Assembly: GCA_947492475.1 (NCBI GenBank)
Contig: CANLNM010000002.1
Location: forward strand, 434,001-498,000
Origin: an uncultured Paracoccaceae bacterium
GTDB taxonomy: Bacteria; Pseudomonadota; Alphaproteobacteria; Rhodobacterales; Rhodobacteraceae
Length of the DNA: 64,000 nucleotides
Direction of reading: 5' to 3'
Part shown: positions 35,475 to 44,610 of the stretch, one piece after another
Position numbering within the stretch: position 1 is the first letter of the stretch
Layout: every line of letters begins with the position of its first letter
Translations under genes and position numbers: made by a program
The notes under the pieces: model-generated
Seen by the model: the letters and a program-made list of their open reading frames with translations, nothing else
Told to the model about the DNA's origin: nothing
Databases searched by the model: none

Positions 35475-35552
35475 ACATTGGGTCTTAATAGCGTTTTGGG
35501 CGGGGCGGGCAAGCGGAAAAATGCGCGATTTGGATTGAATTTCCAATTCCGA

Positions 35553-36440
35553 TCAGGCGGATTTCATCCGTGTGTGCAAATCTTTTAGGCGGGCCAGAAG
35601 CGGCGCATAGGTGGCGGCATCCGCATGTAACGCACCGGGCTTTTTCTGGATCAAATCATGCAGAACGCTGGGGGCTAGATCTGGCTCCATAACGTCCAGC
35701 GAAATATCCACACGCCGTTTTTGCGGCGTCGGTTCACCCTCTTGTTCGGGGTGGGGGTCAGCTGTGCCCTGATCAATATCGGTTTTGGTGTCTGAAACTG
35801 GGCGTTTTGACAAAAACGACGGAAGCGCAGCTGGCTCGGATGGGACATCCGTTTTGACCGGCTGTGCGTCGGGAATGTGGGGGGGCGTGTCCGTTTCGAT
35901 CTTTGACGATTCGGTGATCGCACCGGCGATCACTTCCATCGGGGTTTGGCTAGGTGTGGTCGGTTTGGTGTCGACCGCCGCATCTGGCTGGTCAGCAACC
36001 GCCGCCGCATCATCCACATCTGAAACGACACCAGAATCCGCCTGTTCTGCTAGCGCAACCACTGGTTTGGCCATTTCGGGTTTTGCGGTTCTGGGCTGTT
36101 CGGGGGGCAACACCACACGGGCCTGCACCAAATCGCCCGTATCCTGATCTGCCGGGCCTTCGCCGGGCAGGGGGGCGGACATGGCGGAAACGGCTTTGAC
36201 GCCTTTTTCACGCAGGGTTTTCTGCGCGCCTTTGATGGTCATCCCATCATCATGCAGCAACGTTTTGATGCCGCCCAACAGCCGCATATCCTGAGGCCGG
36301 TAATAGCGTCGCCCACCCGCGCGTTTGACGGGTTTCACTTGTGGAAACTTGCTTTCCCAAAATCGCAGAACATGGGCCGGGGAATCCAGCCATTCTGCGA
36401 CTTCGGAAATGGTGCGGAATGCGTCGCGGGATTTGCTCAT
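35553..36440 (-). CDS. MerR-family transcriptional regulator
   Basis: The 295-residue protein has a MerR winged helix-turn-helix at ~8-75 ([31 protein letters not shown], then [17 protein letters not shown]). A long low-complexity Pro/Thr/Asp-rich linker (~90-250) follows, with a helical C-terminal end. It is conserved downstream of ihfA in Rhodobacterales; its target is unknown. It is the last gene of the DUF177-to-merR cluster, 14 bases after ihfA. Confidence 0.88.
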   Translation of the reverse strand: MSKSRDAFRTISEVAEWLDSPAHVLRFWESKFPQVKPVKRAGGRRYYRPQDMRLLGGIKTLLHDDGMTIKGAQKTLREKGVKAVSAMSAPLPGEGPADQDTGDLVQARVVLPPEQPRTAKPEMAKPVVALAEQADSGVVSDVDDAAAVADQPDAAVDTKPTTPSQTPMEVIAGAITESSKIETDTPPHIPDAQPVKTDVPSEPAALPSFLSKRPVSDTKTDIDQGTADPHPEQEGEPTPQKRRVDISLDVMEPDLAPSVLHDLIQKKPGALHADAATYAPLLARLKDLHTRMKSA

Positions 36441-36454
36441 CCGCGCGCCTCCTT

Positions 36455-36757
36455 TCAGCTTTTGTTGCCAGCTGCCACGCGGTCTTTCATCAGATGCGAG
36501 GGCCGGAAAGTGAGAACGCGGCGAGGGTGAATTGGCACTTCTTCCCCGGTTTTGGGGTTACGTCCAACGCGCGCCGCTTTGTCGCGAATTGAAAAAGTTC
36601 CGAATGAGGAAATTTTGACCGTTTCCCCAGAGACCAGCGCATCAGAAACGTGTGACAGCACGCTTTCAACCAATTGAGCGCTGTCGTTGCGTGACAGGCC
36701 AACTTCTTCGTGTACGGCCTCTGCCAAATCCATGCGCGTAAGTGTCTTATCTACCAT
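36455..36757 (-). CDS. ihfA: integration host factor alpha subunit
   Basis: The 100-residue DNA-bending protein has the HU/IHF fold: [29 protein letters not shown] at the N-terminus, and the beta-arm [36 protein letters not shown] ending near 90. With IhfB it bends DNA at promoters and recombination sites. IhfA is distinguished from HU by the [14 protein letters not shown] arm and by the fabH-merR neighbourhood. Confidence 0.95.
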   Translation of the reverse strand: MVDKTLTRMDLAEAVHEEVGLSRNDSAQLVESVLSHVSDALVSGETVKISSFGTFSIRDKAARVGRNPKTGEEVPIHPRRVLTFRPSHLMKDRVAAGNKS

Positions 36758-36885
36758 CCCTATCCCTCCGTTTGGTTAAGTCTAGGCAGAACCGAAATTC
36801 AGAGTCAATAACAGGGACTTGCGAGAAGCCGTTCAGGCGGAATTCTGTGTGTATTTTGTGGGATTTGGCGGAAAGTGACGCGAAA

Positions 36886-37869
36886 TTACCAGCGCAGAAC
36901 AACCGCGCCCCATGCCAAACCGCCGCCGATGGCCTCAGCAACCAGCAGATCACCCGGTTTGATCTGACCGTTTTGCACACCCACAGACAGGGCCAGCGGG
37001 ATCGATGCGGCTGATGTGTTGCCGTGGTCCTGAACGGTCACCACCACTTTGTCCATGCTCACGCCCAGTTTGCGGGCCGTGCCTTGGATGATGCGGATAT
37101 TGGCCTGATGGGGCACAATCCAGTCCACATCATCGTGACCCAGCCCGGATTTCACCAAGGCAGAATCAGCGGTTGAGGCCAGTTTTTCCACGGCCTGACG
37201 GAACAGGGCATTGCCCTGCATCACGATAAACCCGGTTTGCTGGCTGACCATGCCGCCATCCACATACAGCAGATCACGGTAACGCCCGTCAGAATTCAGA
37301 TCACAGCCCAGAATGCCCCGGTCATCAGATGTGCCATCGCCCATCTGCGCCTCAAGGATCACAGCGCCAGCCCCGTCGCCAAACAGCACACAGGTGGACC
37401 GATCGGTGAAATCAAGGATGCGGCTAAAGGTTTCGGCCCCAATCACCAGCACCCGTTTGGCCTGACCGGATAGAATCATCCCATTGGCATTGGTCAGGGC
37501 ATAGACAAACCCAGCGCAGACCGCCTGAATGTCATAGGCAAACCCTTGGGTCATGCCCAGTTTCTGCTGCACCATGGTGGCTGCGGATGGAAATGTCATA
37601 TCCGGGGTGGATGTGGCGACAATCACCGCGTCGATGTCGTCAGCCTGCAATCCGGCATGATCCAGCGCGGCTTGGGCGGCTTTGGCCCCCAGATCAGAGG
37701 TAAATTCATCCTCGGCGGCAAAGTGGCGCCGTTCAATCCCTGATCGCGTACGAATCCATTCGTCACTGGTTTCCAGTGTGGCCTCAAAGTGTGTGTTTGG
37801 CACAACCCGCTCAGGCAGGTAATGCCCCACTCCTCGGACCACGGCGCGCAGAGTTTGGGATGGTGTCAT
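36886..37869 (-). CDS. fabH: 3-oxoacyl-ACP synthase III
   Basis: The 327-residue condensing enzyme starts fatty-acid chains from acetyl-CoA and malonyl-ACP. The catalytic triad is visible as Cys in AVCAGFVYAL (~125), His in PHQANIRII (~254) and Asn in HGNTSAASIPLAL (~285). The start at 37869, 4 bases after the plsX stop, gives the normal length; the longer frame would overlap plsX. It is the downstream partner of plsX in lipid synthesis. Confidence 0.95.
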   Translation of the reverse strand: MTPSQTLRAVVRGVGHYLPERVVPNTHFEATLETSDEWIRTRSGIERRHFAAEDEFTSDLGAKAAQAALDHAGLQADDIDAVIVATSTPDMTFPSAATMVQQKLGMTQGFAYDIQAVCAGFVYALTNANGMILSGQAKRVLVIGAETFSRILDFTDRSTCVLFGDGAGAVILEAQMGDGTSDDRGILGCDLNSDGRYRDLLYVDGGMVSQQTGFIVMQGNALFRQAVEKLASTADSALVKSGLGHDDVDWIVPHQANIRIIQGTARKLGVSMDKVVVTVQDHGNTSAASIPLALSVGVQNGQIKPGDLLVAEAIGGGLAWGAVVLRW

Positions 37870-37873
37870 GTGT

Positions 37874-39004
37874 TTATTTACTGCCTGTGGCGGACGCGCC
37901 GGATGCGGCGGCGTCAATTTCCTTAACGTCATCTTGGGCGAGGGATGCCGCAGATGCAACCCGTGCCGCAAGTTTGTCGGTGAAACCGGATTGCGCCAAT
38001 TGATGTGCCAATTGCAGCGCCGCTTTGACCCCGGTCGAATCGGCGGATCCGTGGCTTTTCACGACTGTGCCATTCAGCCCCAGAAACACGCCGCCATTGA
38101 CGCGGCGCGGGTCCATCCGTTTGCTGAGCCGTTTCAGCGATGTCATCGCCAACAGGGCCGCAATGCGCGATAGGGGCGTCTTCTTAAAGGCTTCGCGCAG
38201 GAATTGGCTGATCAGGCTGGCCGTGCCTTCGCCGGTTTTCAGCGCGACATTGCCGGTGAACCCATCGGTCACAATCACGTCAACGCGATCGCCGGGAATA
38301 TCGCCACCTTCGACAAAACCGACATAGTCGAATTCAGCCAATGGCGCCATGCGGGCGATCATTTCATGGGCCACCTTTAATTCGGCGCGGCCTTTGTGTT
38401 CTTCGGTGCCGACATTCAGCAGGCCAATACGCGGGCGGGGCATGTTCATGCCATTGCGCGCATAGGACGCCCCCATCAGGGCATAGGTCAGCAAATCATC
38501 CTGATCGGCGCGAATATCAGCGCCCACATCCAGCATCACGTTGAACCCGGACGGGTTGCGCGATGGCCACAGACAGGCAATGGCGGGGCGATTGACGCCC
38601 TCGGCTTTGCGAAGGCGGATCATGGCCACCGCCATCAAGGCGCCGGTATTGCCGCAACTGACACAGACATCGGCCTGTTTGTCACGCACAGCTTCGATGG
38701 CGGACCACATGGACGTGTCTTTGCCGTGGCGCATCACTTGGCTGGGTTTGTCTGACATCGACACCACACCGTCGGCATGATGGATGGTCACGCGATCCGC
38801 GATGCCGCGTTTGGTCAGCATCGGTTTCAGCGTTTCCTCGGGCCCATGCAAAATCGCGCGGGCGCCGGGGGTCGTTTTCAGGAAACGCGCAAGGCCCGCA
38901 ACAATCGTTGCAGGCCCTTGATCGCCGCCCATGGCGTCGACAGATAGAACAACGTCTTTAGGCATAGCCGCACCCCGGTCTTGATCCTTCAAAATCTGGG
39001 TCAT
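37874..39004 (-). CDS. plsX: phosphate acyltransferase PlsX
   Basis: The 376-residue soluble enzyme makes acyl-phosphate from acyl-ACP for phospholipid synthesis. It has SVDAMGGDQGPATIVAGLARFL at ~23-45, VSCGNTGALMAVAMI near 115 and GFVEGGDIPGDRVDVIVTDGFTGNVALK near 230. A start at 39004 is favoured by AGGCGG 6 bases upstream; an ATG 13 codons in is the alternative. It lies between rpmF and fabH, as in most Rhodobacteraceae. Confidence 0.95.
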   Translation of the reverse strand: MTQILKDQDRGAAMPKDVVLSVDAMGGDQGPATIVAGLARFLKTTPGARAILHGPEETLKPMLTKRGIADRVTIHHADGVVSMSDKPSQVMRHGKDTSMWSAIEAVRDKQADVCVSCGNTGALMAVAMIRLRKAEGVNRPAIACLWPSRNPSGFNVMLDVGADIRADQDDLLTYALMGASYARNGMNMPRPRIGLLNVGTEEHKGRAELKVAHEMIARMAPLAEFDYVGFVEGGDIPGDRVDVIVTDGFTGNVALKTGEGTASLISQFLREAFKKTPLSRIAALLAMTSLKRLSKRMDPRRVNGGVFLGLNGTVVKSHGSADSTGVKAALQLAHQLAQSGFTDKLAARVASAASLAQDDVKEIDAAASGASATGSK

Positions 39005-39023
39005 AGCGGCCGCCTAAATCAGT

Positions 39024-39230
39024 TTATGCCGCGTCGTCGTCCAGATCCACGTCCGCAACCTGTGCGATCACTTCACGGTCCGCATAGGTGCCACAAGAGG
39101 GGCAAATGTGATGTGGGCGCTTCAGCTCACCACATGATGGGCATTCATTTGGGTTTGCACCAGAAAGAGCGTGGTGCGAGCGACGGTTGTTCCGACGCGA
39201 CTTGGAGATCTTATTCTGTGGGACAGCCAT
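39024..39230 (-). CDS. rpmF: 50S ribosomal protein L32
   Basis: The 68-residue ribosomal protein has the N-terminal [20 protein letters not shown] and an intact four-Cys zinc ribbon (CPSC...CPSC). A zinc-independent paralogue would lack these Cys. It lies between DUF177 and plsX, the usual order. Confidence 0.97.
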   Translation of the reverse strand: MAVPQNKISKSRRNNRRSHHALSGANPNECPSCGELKRPHHICPSCGTYADREVIAQVADVDLDDDAA

Positions 39231-39398
39231 GTCTCAACCTCGGTTTAAGGGGCCATATCGTGGGCCCGTCGTTTATCTAAATTCAGTCCGGTTTCGCGGG
39301 GTCATATGCGATTGTACGGCCCCTGTCGAGACGTATCTGACAGGCGGGTGAACATAGTTTCGTTCCCACAAAACGCAAGCGGTTTTCGATCACCCGGT

Positions 39399-39953
39399 TT
39401 ATGCGTCGTTTTCGCCGTTCTTGTCCAAGCTGTTACGCAAAGCAGCCAACCCTGCAAAGGGGCGCGCATCTTCGTCTGTCATTGGGGTTTGGCCGGGTTC
39501 TGTGAACACAGCCGACCCAATTTCGGCCCCATCTTTGCGTGGATAGGGGGGCAGATGCAGCGCCAGCGCTTCGATCATCACTTGGGCGACGTCCAATACT
39601 TCGGGCAGTGATTCCAGATTTTCCTCGTCGGTCATTTCAACCTCGGAATCGTCAGGCTCCACATAGCCGGTCACATATTGGCGTTCGACCTTTTCGTCGA
39701 TTCGTGTGGTCACCGGATCTAGCGTCACCACACATTCCTGCACCACAGTCGCCCCGATATCGGCAACAAGCCGCCAATCCCTGGACCCCATCGGATCCAG
39801 CCGTCCCGAGAACCGCAATTTACGCAGCCCGAGCAGGTCCAGATCAACCCCTATGGCGTTTCGGCCCTCTGCGTCGGGTTCAATAACAAAGTCCAGACCG
39901 GCCCGATTGGGCAGATCCGCGATGCGAATGAGGTGTTCGGGCAAAGAGGCCAT
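39399..39953 (-). CDS. DUF177 (YceD) family protein
   Basis: The 184-residue acidic protein belongs to the YceD/DUF177 family, which is linked to 23S rRNA accumulation and ribosome assembly. It shows VVQECVVTLDPV near residue 70 and LALHLPPYPRKDGAEIG near 133. It stands upstream of rpmF, as in most bacteria, with 168 bases between them that probably hold a second promoter. It is divergent from the BamE-like gene. Confidence 0.9.
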   Translation of the reverse strand: MASLPEHLIRIADLPNRAGLDFVIEPDAEGRNAIGVDLDLLGLRKLRFSGRLDPMGSRDWRLVADIGATVVQECVVTLDPVTTRIDEKVERQYVTGYVEPDDSEVEMTDEENLESLPEVLDVAQVMIEALALHLPPYPRKDGAEIGSAVFTEPGQTPMTDEDARPFAGLAALRNSLDKNGENDA

Positions 39954-40034
39954 TGTGCTTCCATTCTTGAAGTTTCAGGTCCGCTTGATGTAAGCGGGGA
40001 TACGGGCCGTCAAGGCCAAACAAATGAGGTCGAC

Positions 40035-40511
40035 ATGCGTAAAGCACCAAAATCCGCAGCCAAGACACTGCGCGCTGCAATTTGTATCGCAGGGTTGGGC
40101 GCTATGGTCGCGTGTTCGCCGATCTATCGCAACCATGGTTTTATCCCGCCAGAACAGGACCTGTCCGAATTGTTGGTTGGGATTGATACCCGCGACAGTG
40201 TTGAGGACGTGGTTGGGCCGCCCACCGCCGGGGGTGTTACGGATTCCAGCGGCTATTATTATGTCCAAAGCCGGTTCCGCAAATTTGGCCCGTTTGAACC
40301 CCAAGAGGTCGAGCGCGAAGTTCTGGCCATCACCTTTGATGCGGATGGGGTTGTTCAGAATATCGAACGTTTTGGCCTAGAGGATGGTCAGGTTGTGACC
40401 CTGTCGCGCCGTGTGACGGATGATAATATTCAGGACACCACGTTTATCCGCCAGTTGATGGGCAGCTTTGGCCGCGTGGACGCCGAAGGTCTGCTGGGCG
40501 CGCCGGGCTAA
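40035..40511 (+). CDS. bamE: BamE-type outer-membrane assembly lipoprotein
   Basis: The 158-residue lipoprotein has a signal peptide with the lipobox VACS and a SmpA/BamE domain: IPPEQDLSELLVGIDTRDSVEDVVGPPT then YYYVQSRFRKFGPFEPQEVEREVLAITFDADGVVQNIERF. BamE helps the Bam complex insert beta-barrel proteins. The start at 40035 begins the signal peptide; the longer frame overlaps the divergent DUF177 gene. Confidence 0.9.
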   Translation: MRKAPKSAAKTLRAAICIAGLGAMVACSPIYRNHGFIPPEQDLSELLVGIDTRDSVEDVVGPPTAGGVTDSSGYYYVQSRFRKFGPFEPQEVEREVLAITFDADGVVQNIERFGLEDGQVVTLSRRVTDDNIQDTTFIRQLMGSFGRVDAEGLLGAPG

Positions 40512-40536
40512 GGTTTCGGGCAAAAACCCAATCAAA

Positions 40537-41289
40537 TCAGGGCTTTTCGGCCTGCTCTTGAAGTGCGATGGCAAGGTCGCCATAGCCGGTTTTTCGATGT
40601 TCAAACGCCAGTCCCATCCGGTCGGCATGTCCCCGCGCCAATTCGACCAGCGCCGGGTCATCGATCTGTGATTGATAGACCAACGTGGTGTAATTGCCGA
40701 AATACATGTCCAGCAATTGCGGATGACGATCCAGCCCCAGCGGTTTCCAGACAAAGGCGTCAAACTGGCGTGCCAGGAAATCTGTCAGATAAAAACAGGT
40801 GACTTCGCCTTGGGCAGCAAAGGCGTCATTGCCTTCGTAAAATGAATAGCAATGCGGGCCTTTGATCATTTCAACGCCCATGTCATCACAGGCTGATTTC
40901 AATTGCCCACCTGTGCCGCAATCCGCATAGGCCACAAAAATGCGGGTGTATTGATCCCGTCTTTGGGCGACCGCGTCTTTGACGGCATCGGTGATGCGAT
41001 CTGGGTGATTGTGCAGAATTGCGGGCAGGCAATGCAGGTCCAGATGGCGCCAGTTATTGCCACGGATCAGGGCCAGTATTTCACGCGCCAGTGCACCGCA
41101 GGCCAGAATCAACACCCGTTCGGTCCCAAGATCAGTGTTGGATCCAGATAAATCCAACCCCTGTTCTGTCAGTTCCACGTCAGAAACCGATTGGGATATG
41201 TCCAGAGGGGGGGCGGGCTTTTTCACGCAGGCAGACCTAACATTGACGCAACAGGCGGATTGCCCATCAACATATCCTGATGGTTCCAT
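40537..41289 (-). CDS. DUF1638 domain protein
   Basis: The 250-residue cytoplasmic protein has a DUF1638 domain from ~58 (RVLILACGALAREILALIRGNNW), with YADCGTGG near 120 and HCYSFYEG near 145, all family hallmarks. DUF1638 genes often adjoin corrinoid methyltransferases and are suspected in metal or corrinoid chemistry. Here a corrinoid protein lies 1.3 kb away. The start is uncertain: ATG at 41289 or GTG at 41226. Confidence 0.85.
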   Translation of the reverse strand: MEPSGYVDGQSACCVNVRSACVKKPAPPLDISQSVSDVELTEQGLDLSGSNTDLGTERVLILACGALAREILALIRGNNWRHLDLHCLPAILHNHPDRITDAVKDAVAQRRDQYTRIFVAYADCGTGGQLKSACDDMGVEMIKGPHCYSFYEGNDAFAAQGEVTCFYLTDFLARQFDAFVWKPLGLDRHPQLLDMYFGNYTTLVYQSQIDDPALVELARGHADRMGLAFEHRKTGYGDLAIALQEQAEKP

Positions 41290-41359
41290 CCCGCCCGATC
41301 CGGTGCAAGCCCAAAAACGGCACGCTCAAACGCGGTTGCGCCTTTGGCGGGAAGGGGCG

Positions 41360-42403
41360 CTAATCCTCAGAGTTGAGCAGCAGATTTGTCTCATAGGGTT
41401 TGATGGTTTGACGCGCGGTTGCCCCGTAATGCAGGCCTTTATCAATGGCCAGTTCCGGGAACAGCGCCAACAATTCGTCCCTTGTATCCTGCGCCACATT
41501 GTCGAGCGTGAATTCACCGGGGTGAAAGCTCTCAGAGGGGCAATTTTCGGCATAGATAATTTCATGCGTGTCAAACATCAGGTGGTAATAGGTCACCATC
41601 CCGCCCTCTTTGGGGCGAATCGTCAGGTCATTCACCAGATGTTTCGCCGGGATCAGCACCTCGGCTACGCCAAACAGCATTTCGCATTGCGGCCCATAAT
41701 ACAGCATCCGGTGCTGCGGCGAGACCAGCAAATCGCTGTCATTGTCTAATGCGCCTTTCTGGATCAGGATCGGGGCGAATGCGCCCTCAGCTTGGACCTG
41801 GCAGGTCCCAATCCAGCGAATTTCCTGAAACCCGTGATCCATCGTCAGGATTTTATCACCAACAGAGAGGGTTTCGATGGGTTTTTGACCTGATTGTGTC
41901 GTGATCCGGGTGCCGGATGTAAAACAAGTGATAAAGGTCGGGTCCATCCGGTCGACGTTCAGGCCATATGCGTAATTGGAATTTAGGGAATCAAATGTCA
42001 CCGATTGAATGGGGGCAGATTGCATCGTTGCATGATCGGTATTGTCGGAATATTCGGGCACCCAATAGGTGTTGCCATCGGTATCTTGGGCAACCACTGC
42101 GGTGACATTGGCGGTGGACCCATCGATAAATGTTACCGTCGCATTGTAAACGGCCGTCCCGTCAAATTCCTGCGCCACGCCGCTGTCATTGATTTCAAAC
42201 GTATCCCCGGGATATGCCATGTCGTAAAATGTGTCCCAGACACTGACCGCGTCCCAAGTTTGGGCGTGATCCACCAGAGAATCCCCGGGGCCACCAAAGG
42301 TGAGGCCGACCAGATCCCCTGCGCTTTCGGAGTAATCATTCCCTTCCACTGAATCGATGTCCGATTGGACACCTAAATAGAATACATTAAATGACGATGG
42401 CAT
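41360..42403 (-). CDS. Hint-domain (hedgehog/intein-like) protein
   Basis: The 347-residue protein has a beta-rich N-terminal region (~1-155) and a Hint domain from ~158: CFTSGTRITTQSGQKPIETLSVGDKILTMDHGFQEIRWIG, with the nucleophilic Cys at the cut site, followed by SPQHRML near 227. Hint domains self-cleave, as in inteins and Hedgehog, and may release or modify the N-terminal half. These proteins are common in Rhodobacterales and are probably secreted, although no signal peptide is seen. GGGTGA precedes the ATG. No RTX exporter is adjacent. Confidence 0.85.
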   Translation of the reverse strand: MPSSFNVFYLGVQSDIDSVEGNDYSESAGDLVGLTFGGPGDSLVDHAQTWDAVSVWDTFYDMAYPGDTFEINDSGVAQEFDGTAVYNATVTFIDGSTANVTAVVAQDTDGNTYWVPEYSDNTDHATMQSAPIQSVTFDSLNSNYAYGLNVDRMDPTFITCFTSGTRITTQSGQKPIETLSVGDKILTMDHGFQEIRWIGTCQVQAEGAFAPILIQKGALDNDSDLLVSPQHRMLYYGPQCEMLFGVAEVLIPAKHLVNDLTIRPKEGGMVTYYHLMFDTHEIIYAENCPSESFHPGEFTLDNVAQDTRDELLALFPELAIDKGLHYGATARQTIKPYETNLLLNSED

Positions 42404-42506
42404 TGTTTTTCACCCGTTTTATTCCCACGTCCTCAGCATGGGGGTGGATGATTTCCAATCGCTTAAAAATCTTGGCTAATAGCCTCAATTTTAACGAGTA
42501 TTGACG

Positions 42507-42535
42507 AAAAAAGGCCCGGAAAATCCGAGCCTTTG
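42507..42535 (-). terminator. terminator after the corrinoid protein gene
   Basis: An 11-bp stem (42511-42521 with 42525-42535, one G-U in the RNA) is followed on the minus strand by a T-run. It lies 26 bases past the stop of the corrinoid gene. Confidence 0.85.
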
Positions 42536-42561
42536 TCATAGATTTTAATCAGGTTTGAACG

Positions 42562-43266
42562 TTAACCAGCCGCCAGCTGGTTATGTTTACGCGCCATGTA
42601 TTCCTTGGCGGTTTCAACGGCCACGGCCGCGTCCCGGCAATAGGCGTCTGCGCCGATCGCTTTGCCGAACTCTTCGTTCAAGGGCGCGCCGCCGACCAAC
42701 ACGGTGTAATCGTCGCGGATGCCTTTTTCGACCATCGTGTCGATCACAACCTTCATGTAAGGCATGGTTGTGGTCAGCAGGGCGGACATGCCCAGAATGT
42801 CGGGCTTTTCGGATTCCAAAGCTTCCAGATAGGCTTCGACGGCGTTGTTAATGCCCAGATCAACAACCTCAAATCCTGCGCCTTCCATCATCATGCCAAC
42901 CAGGTTTTTGCCGATATCATGAATGTCGCCTTTGACGGTGCCAATCACCATTTTGCCCATACGGGGCGCGCCGGTTTCTGCCAGCAATGGTTTGAGGATG
43001 AACATGCCACCCTTCATCGCGCCCGCGGCCAGCAGAACCTCTGGCACAAACAGAATACCATCCCGGAAATCGTTGCCCACAATGGTCATACCACCCACCA
43101 GAGCTTCGGTCAGAATCCGATAAGGTTCCCAGCCGCGTTCCAACAAGATGTTGACCGCTTCTTCGATTTCTTCCTTCAGACCATCATACAGGTCGTCAAA
43201 CATCTGCAGAACCAGCTCTTCGTCGTTGAGCTCGCTGAGGATGATGTCATCTTGGTCGTCAGACAT
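42562..43266 (-). CDS. corrinoid-binding protein of split methionine synthase
   Basis: The 234-residue protein has a B12-binding cap (~20-100) and a Rossmann B12 domain. The cobalt-ligand motif is GDIHDIGKNLVGMMMEGAG, His116, and SALLTTTMPYMKVVI and VGGAPLNEEFGKAIGADAY follow. It carries the methyl group between a methyl-tetrahydrofolate domain and the homocysteine methyltransferase. The adjacent bmt gene supports the role. Cognate corrinoid proteins for methylamine or methanol are an alternative. Confidence 0.88.
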   Translation of the reverse strand: MSDDQDDIILSELNDEELVLQMFDDLYDGLKEEIEEAVNILLERGWEPYRILTEALVGGMTIVGNDFRDGILFVPEVLLAAGAMKGGMFILKPLLAETGAPRMGKMVIGTVKGDIHDIGKNLVGMMMEGAGFEVVDLGINNAVEAYLEALESEKPDILGMSALLTTTMPYMKVVIDTMVEKGIRDDYTVLVGGAPLNEEFGKAIGADAYCRDAAVAVETAKEYMARKHNQLAAG

Positions 43267-43456
43267 GGGTGGCTTCCCTATGGCTAGTATGTCGAAATTG
43301 TTAACGTGTTCATTCCAAATGCGCTGAAATCACGCAGCAGGTCTGGACCGATTGCGACATGGAGTGCCTCGACAACGACGCAAGAGCAAATGAATAATCC
43401 GCAGGATTATAGTGAGGAGGCTTCACGCGTTCGCGTTTTGTTCTTATAGTGGCAAA

Positions 43457-44533
43457 ATGAGCAAACCCGCAGAACAATCCCGCAGGCTGGGCCGCGCCGC
43501 CCGGAGCAACATAACCAACCGGTTTGAAAGGCTTCGCACCGAAACGGTGGAGGATGGCTGGTTTGTGGATGAATTGCCGGTTTTGCGCACCGAAGTGACA
43601 CAGGAAACCCCGCGCAAAGTGCTGAGCTATAATGCGTCACCGGACCTGCCATTTGACCGAACGATTAACCCTTATCGGGGGTGTGAACATGGCTGTATCT
43701 ACTGTTTTGCCCGCCCCAGTCACGCCTATTTGGGCCTGTCTCCGGGGCTGGATTTCGAAACCAAGTTAATTGCCCGCCCCAAAGCGGCAGAGATTTTGGC
43801 GCGTGAATTGCGTAAACCGGGCTATCGCGTCGCACCGATTGCCATTGGCACCAACACCGATGCCTATCAACCGATTGAGAAAACCCAAACCGTGATGCGC
43901 GATATCCTAAAGGTGCTGCAGGCGTTCAACCATCCCGTGGCCATCACCACCAAAGGCACGCTGATAGAGCGTGACATCGATATTCTGTCGGATATGGCCC
44001 GCAATGGGCTGGTGCAGGTCGGGGTGTCCGTGACCAGTTTGGATGCACAGATTACGCGTGCCATGGAGCCCCGCGTCCCATCCCCTGCGCGCCGGTTGGC
44101 GTTGATCAAAACGCTGTCAGATGCAGGTATTCCGACCCGGGTGATGGTCGCGCCGTTGATCCCGGCTTTGACGGATCATGAATTGGAACCGATCCTCTGT
44201 GCCGGGGCCGAAAACGGGGCGCGTGCGGCGACGTTTATCATGCTGCGACTGCCGCGCGAAGTGTCAGAGCTGTTTCAGGATTGGCTGCAACAGCATTTTC
44301 CAGATCGGGCCAAACGGGTCATGGGCCGCGTGCGGGAATTGCATGGCAGGAGTGATTATGATCCCGATTTTGGACGTCGCATGACCGGGCAGGGGATTTG
44401 GGCTGAATTGATCCAGAAACGTTTTCACGTGGCGTTAAAGCGGTCTGGCCTGTCGAAATCCCTGCCGCCTTTGCGCACGGATTTGTTCTGTCCACCCTTA
44501 GCGCATGGTGGACAGATGTCGCTGTTTGACTAG
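43457..44533 (+). CDS. PA0069-family radical SAM protein
   Basis: The 358-residue radical SAM enzyme has the cluster motif CEHGCIYCFARPSHAYLGLSPGLDFETK near residue 77, with Cys spaced CxxxCxxC for a 4Fe-4S centre. It resembles the Rv2578c/spore photoproduct lyase-like group, whose substrate is unknown. The start at 43457 begins the MSKPAEQSRRLGRAARSN segment; the frame extends 15 codons upstream. It lies between the two methionine-synthase parts on the other strand. Confidence 0.87.
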   Translation: MSKPAEQSRRLGRAARSNITNRFERLRTETVEDGWFVDELPVLRTEVTQETPRKVLSYNASPDLPFDRTINPYRGCEHGCIYCFARPSHAYLGLSPGLDFETKLIARPKAAEILARELRKPGYRVAPIAIGTNTDAYQPIEKTQTVMRDILKVLQAFNHPVAITTKGTLIERDIDILSDMARNGLVQVGVSVTSLDAQITRAMEPRVPSPARRLALIKTLSDAGIPTRVMVAPLIPALTDHELEPILCAGAENGARAATFIMLRLPREVSELFQDWLQQHFPDRAKRVMGRVRELHGRSDYDPDFGRRMTGQGIWAELIQKRFHVALKRSGLSKSLPPLRTDLFCPPLAHGGQMSLFD

Positions 44534-44610
44534 AAATTTGTAGGGATCGTCCCTTGCGCTGTGACACGGTCCCGCATCATGGGATCGCGTCACATCACAC
44601 TAGGGCAGGA

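Noticed and set aside
35291-35512. 5' extension of the dcd reading frame
   Set aside because: The extended frame runs through tRNA-Pro and its terminator; the ribosome site and conserved Dcd start at 35290.
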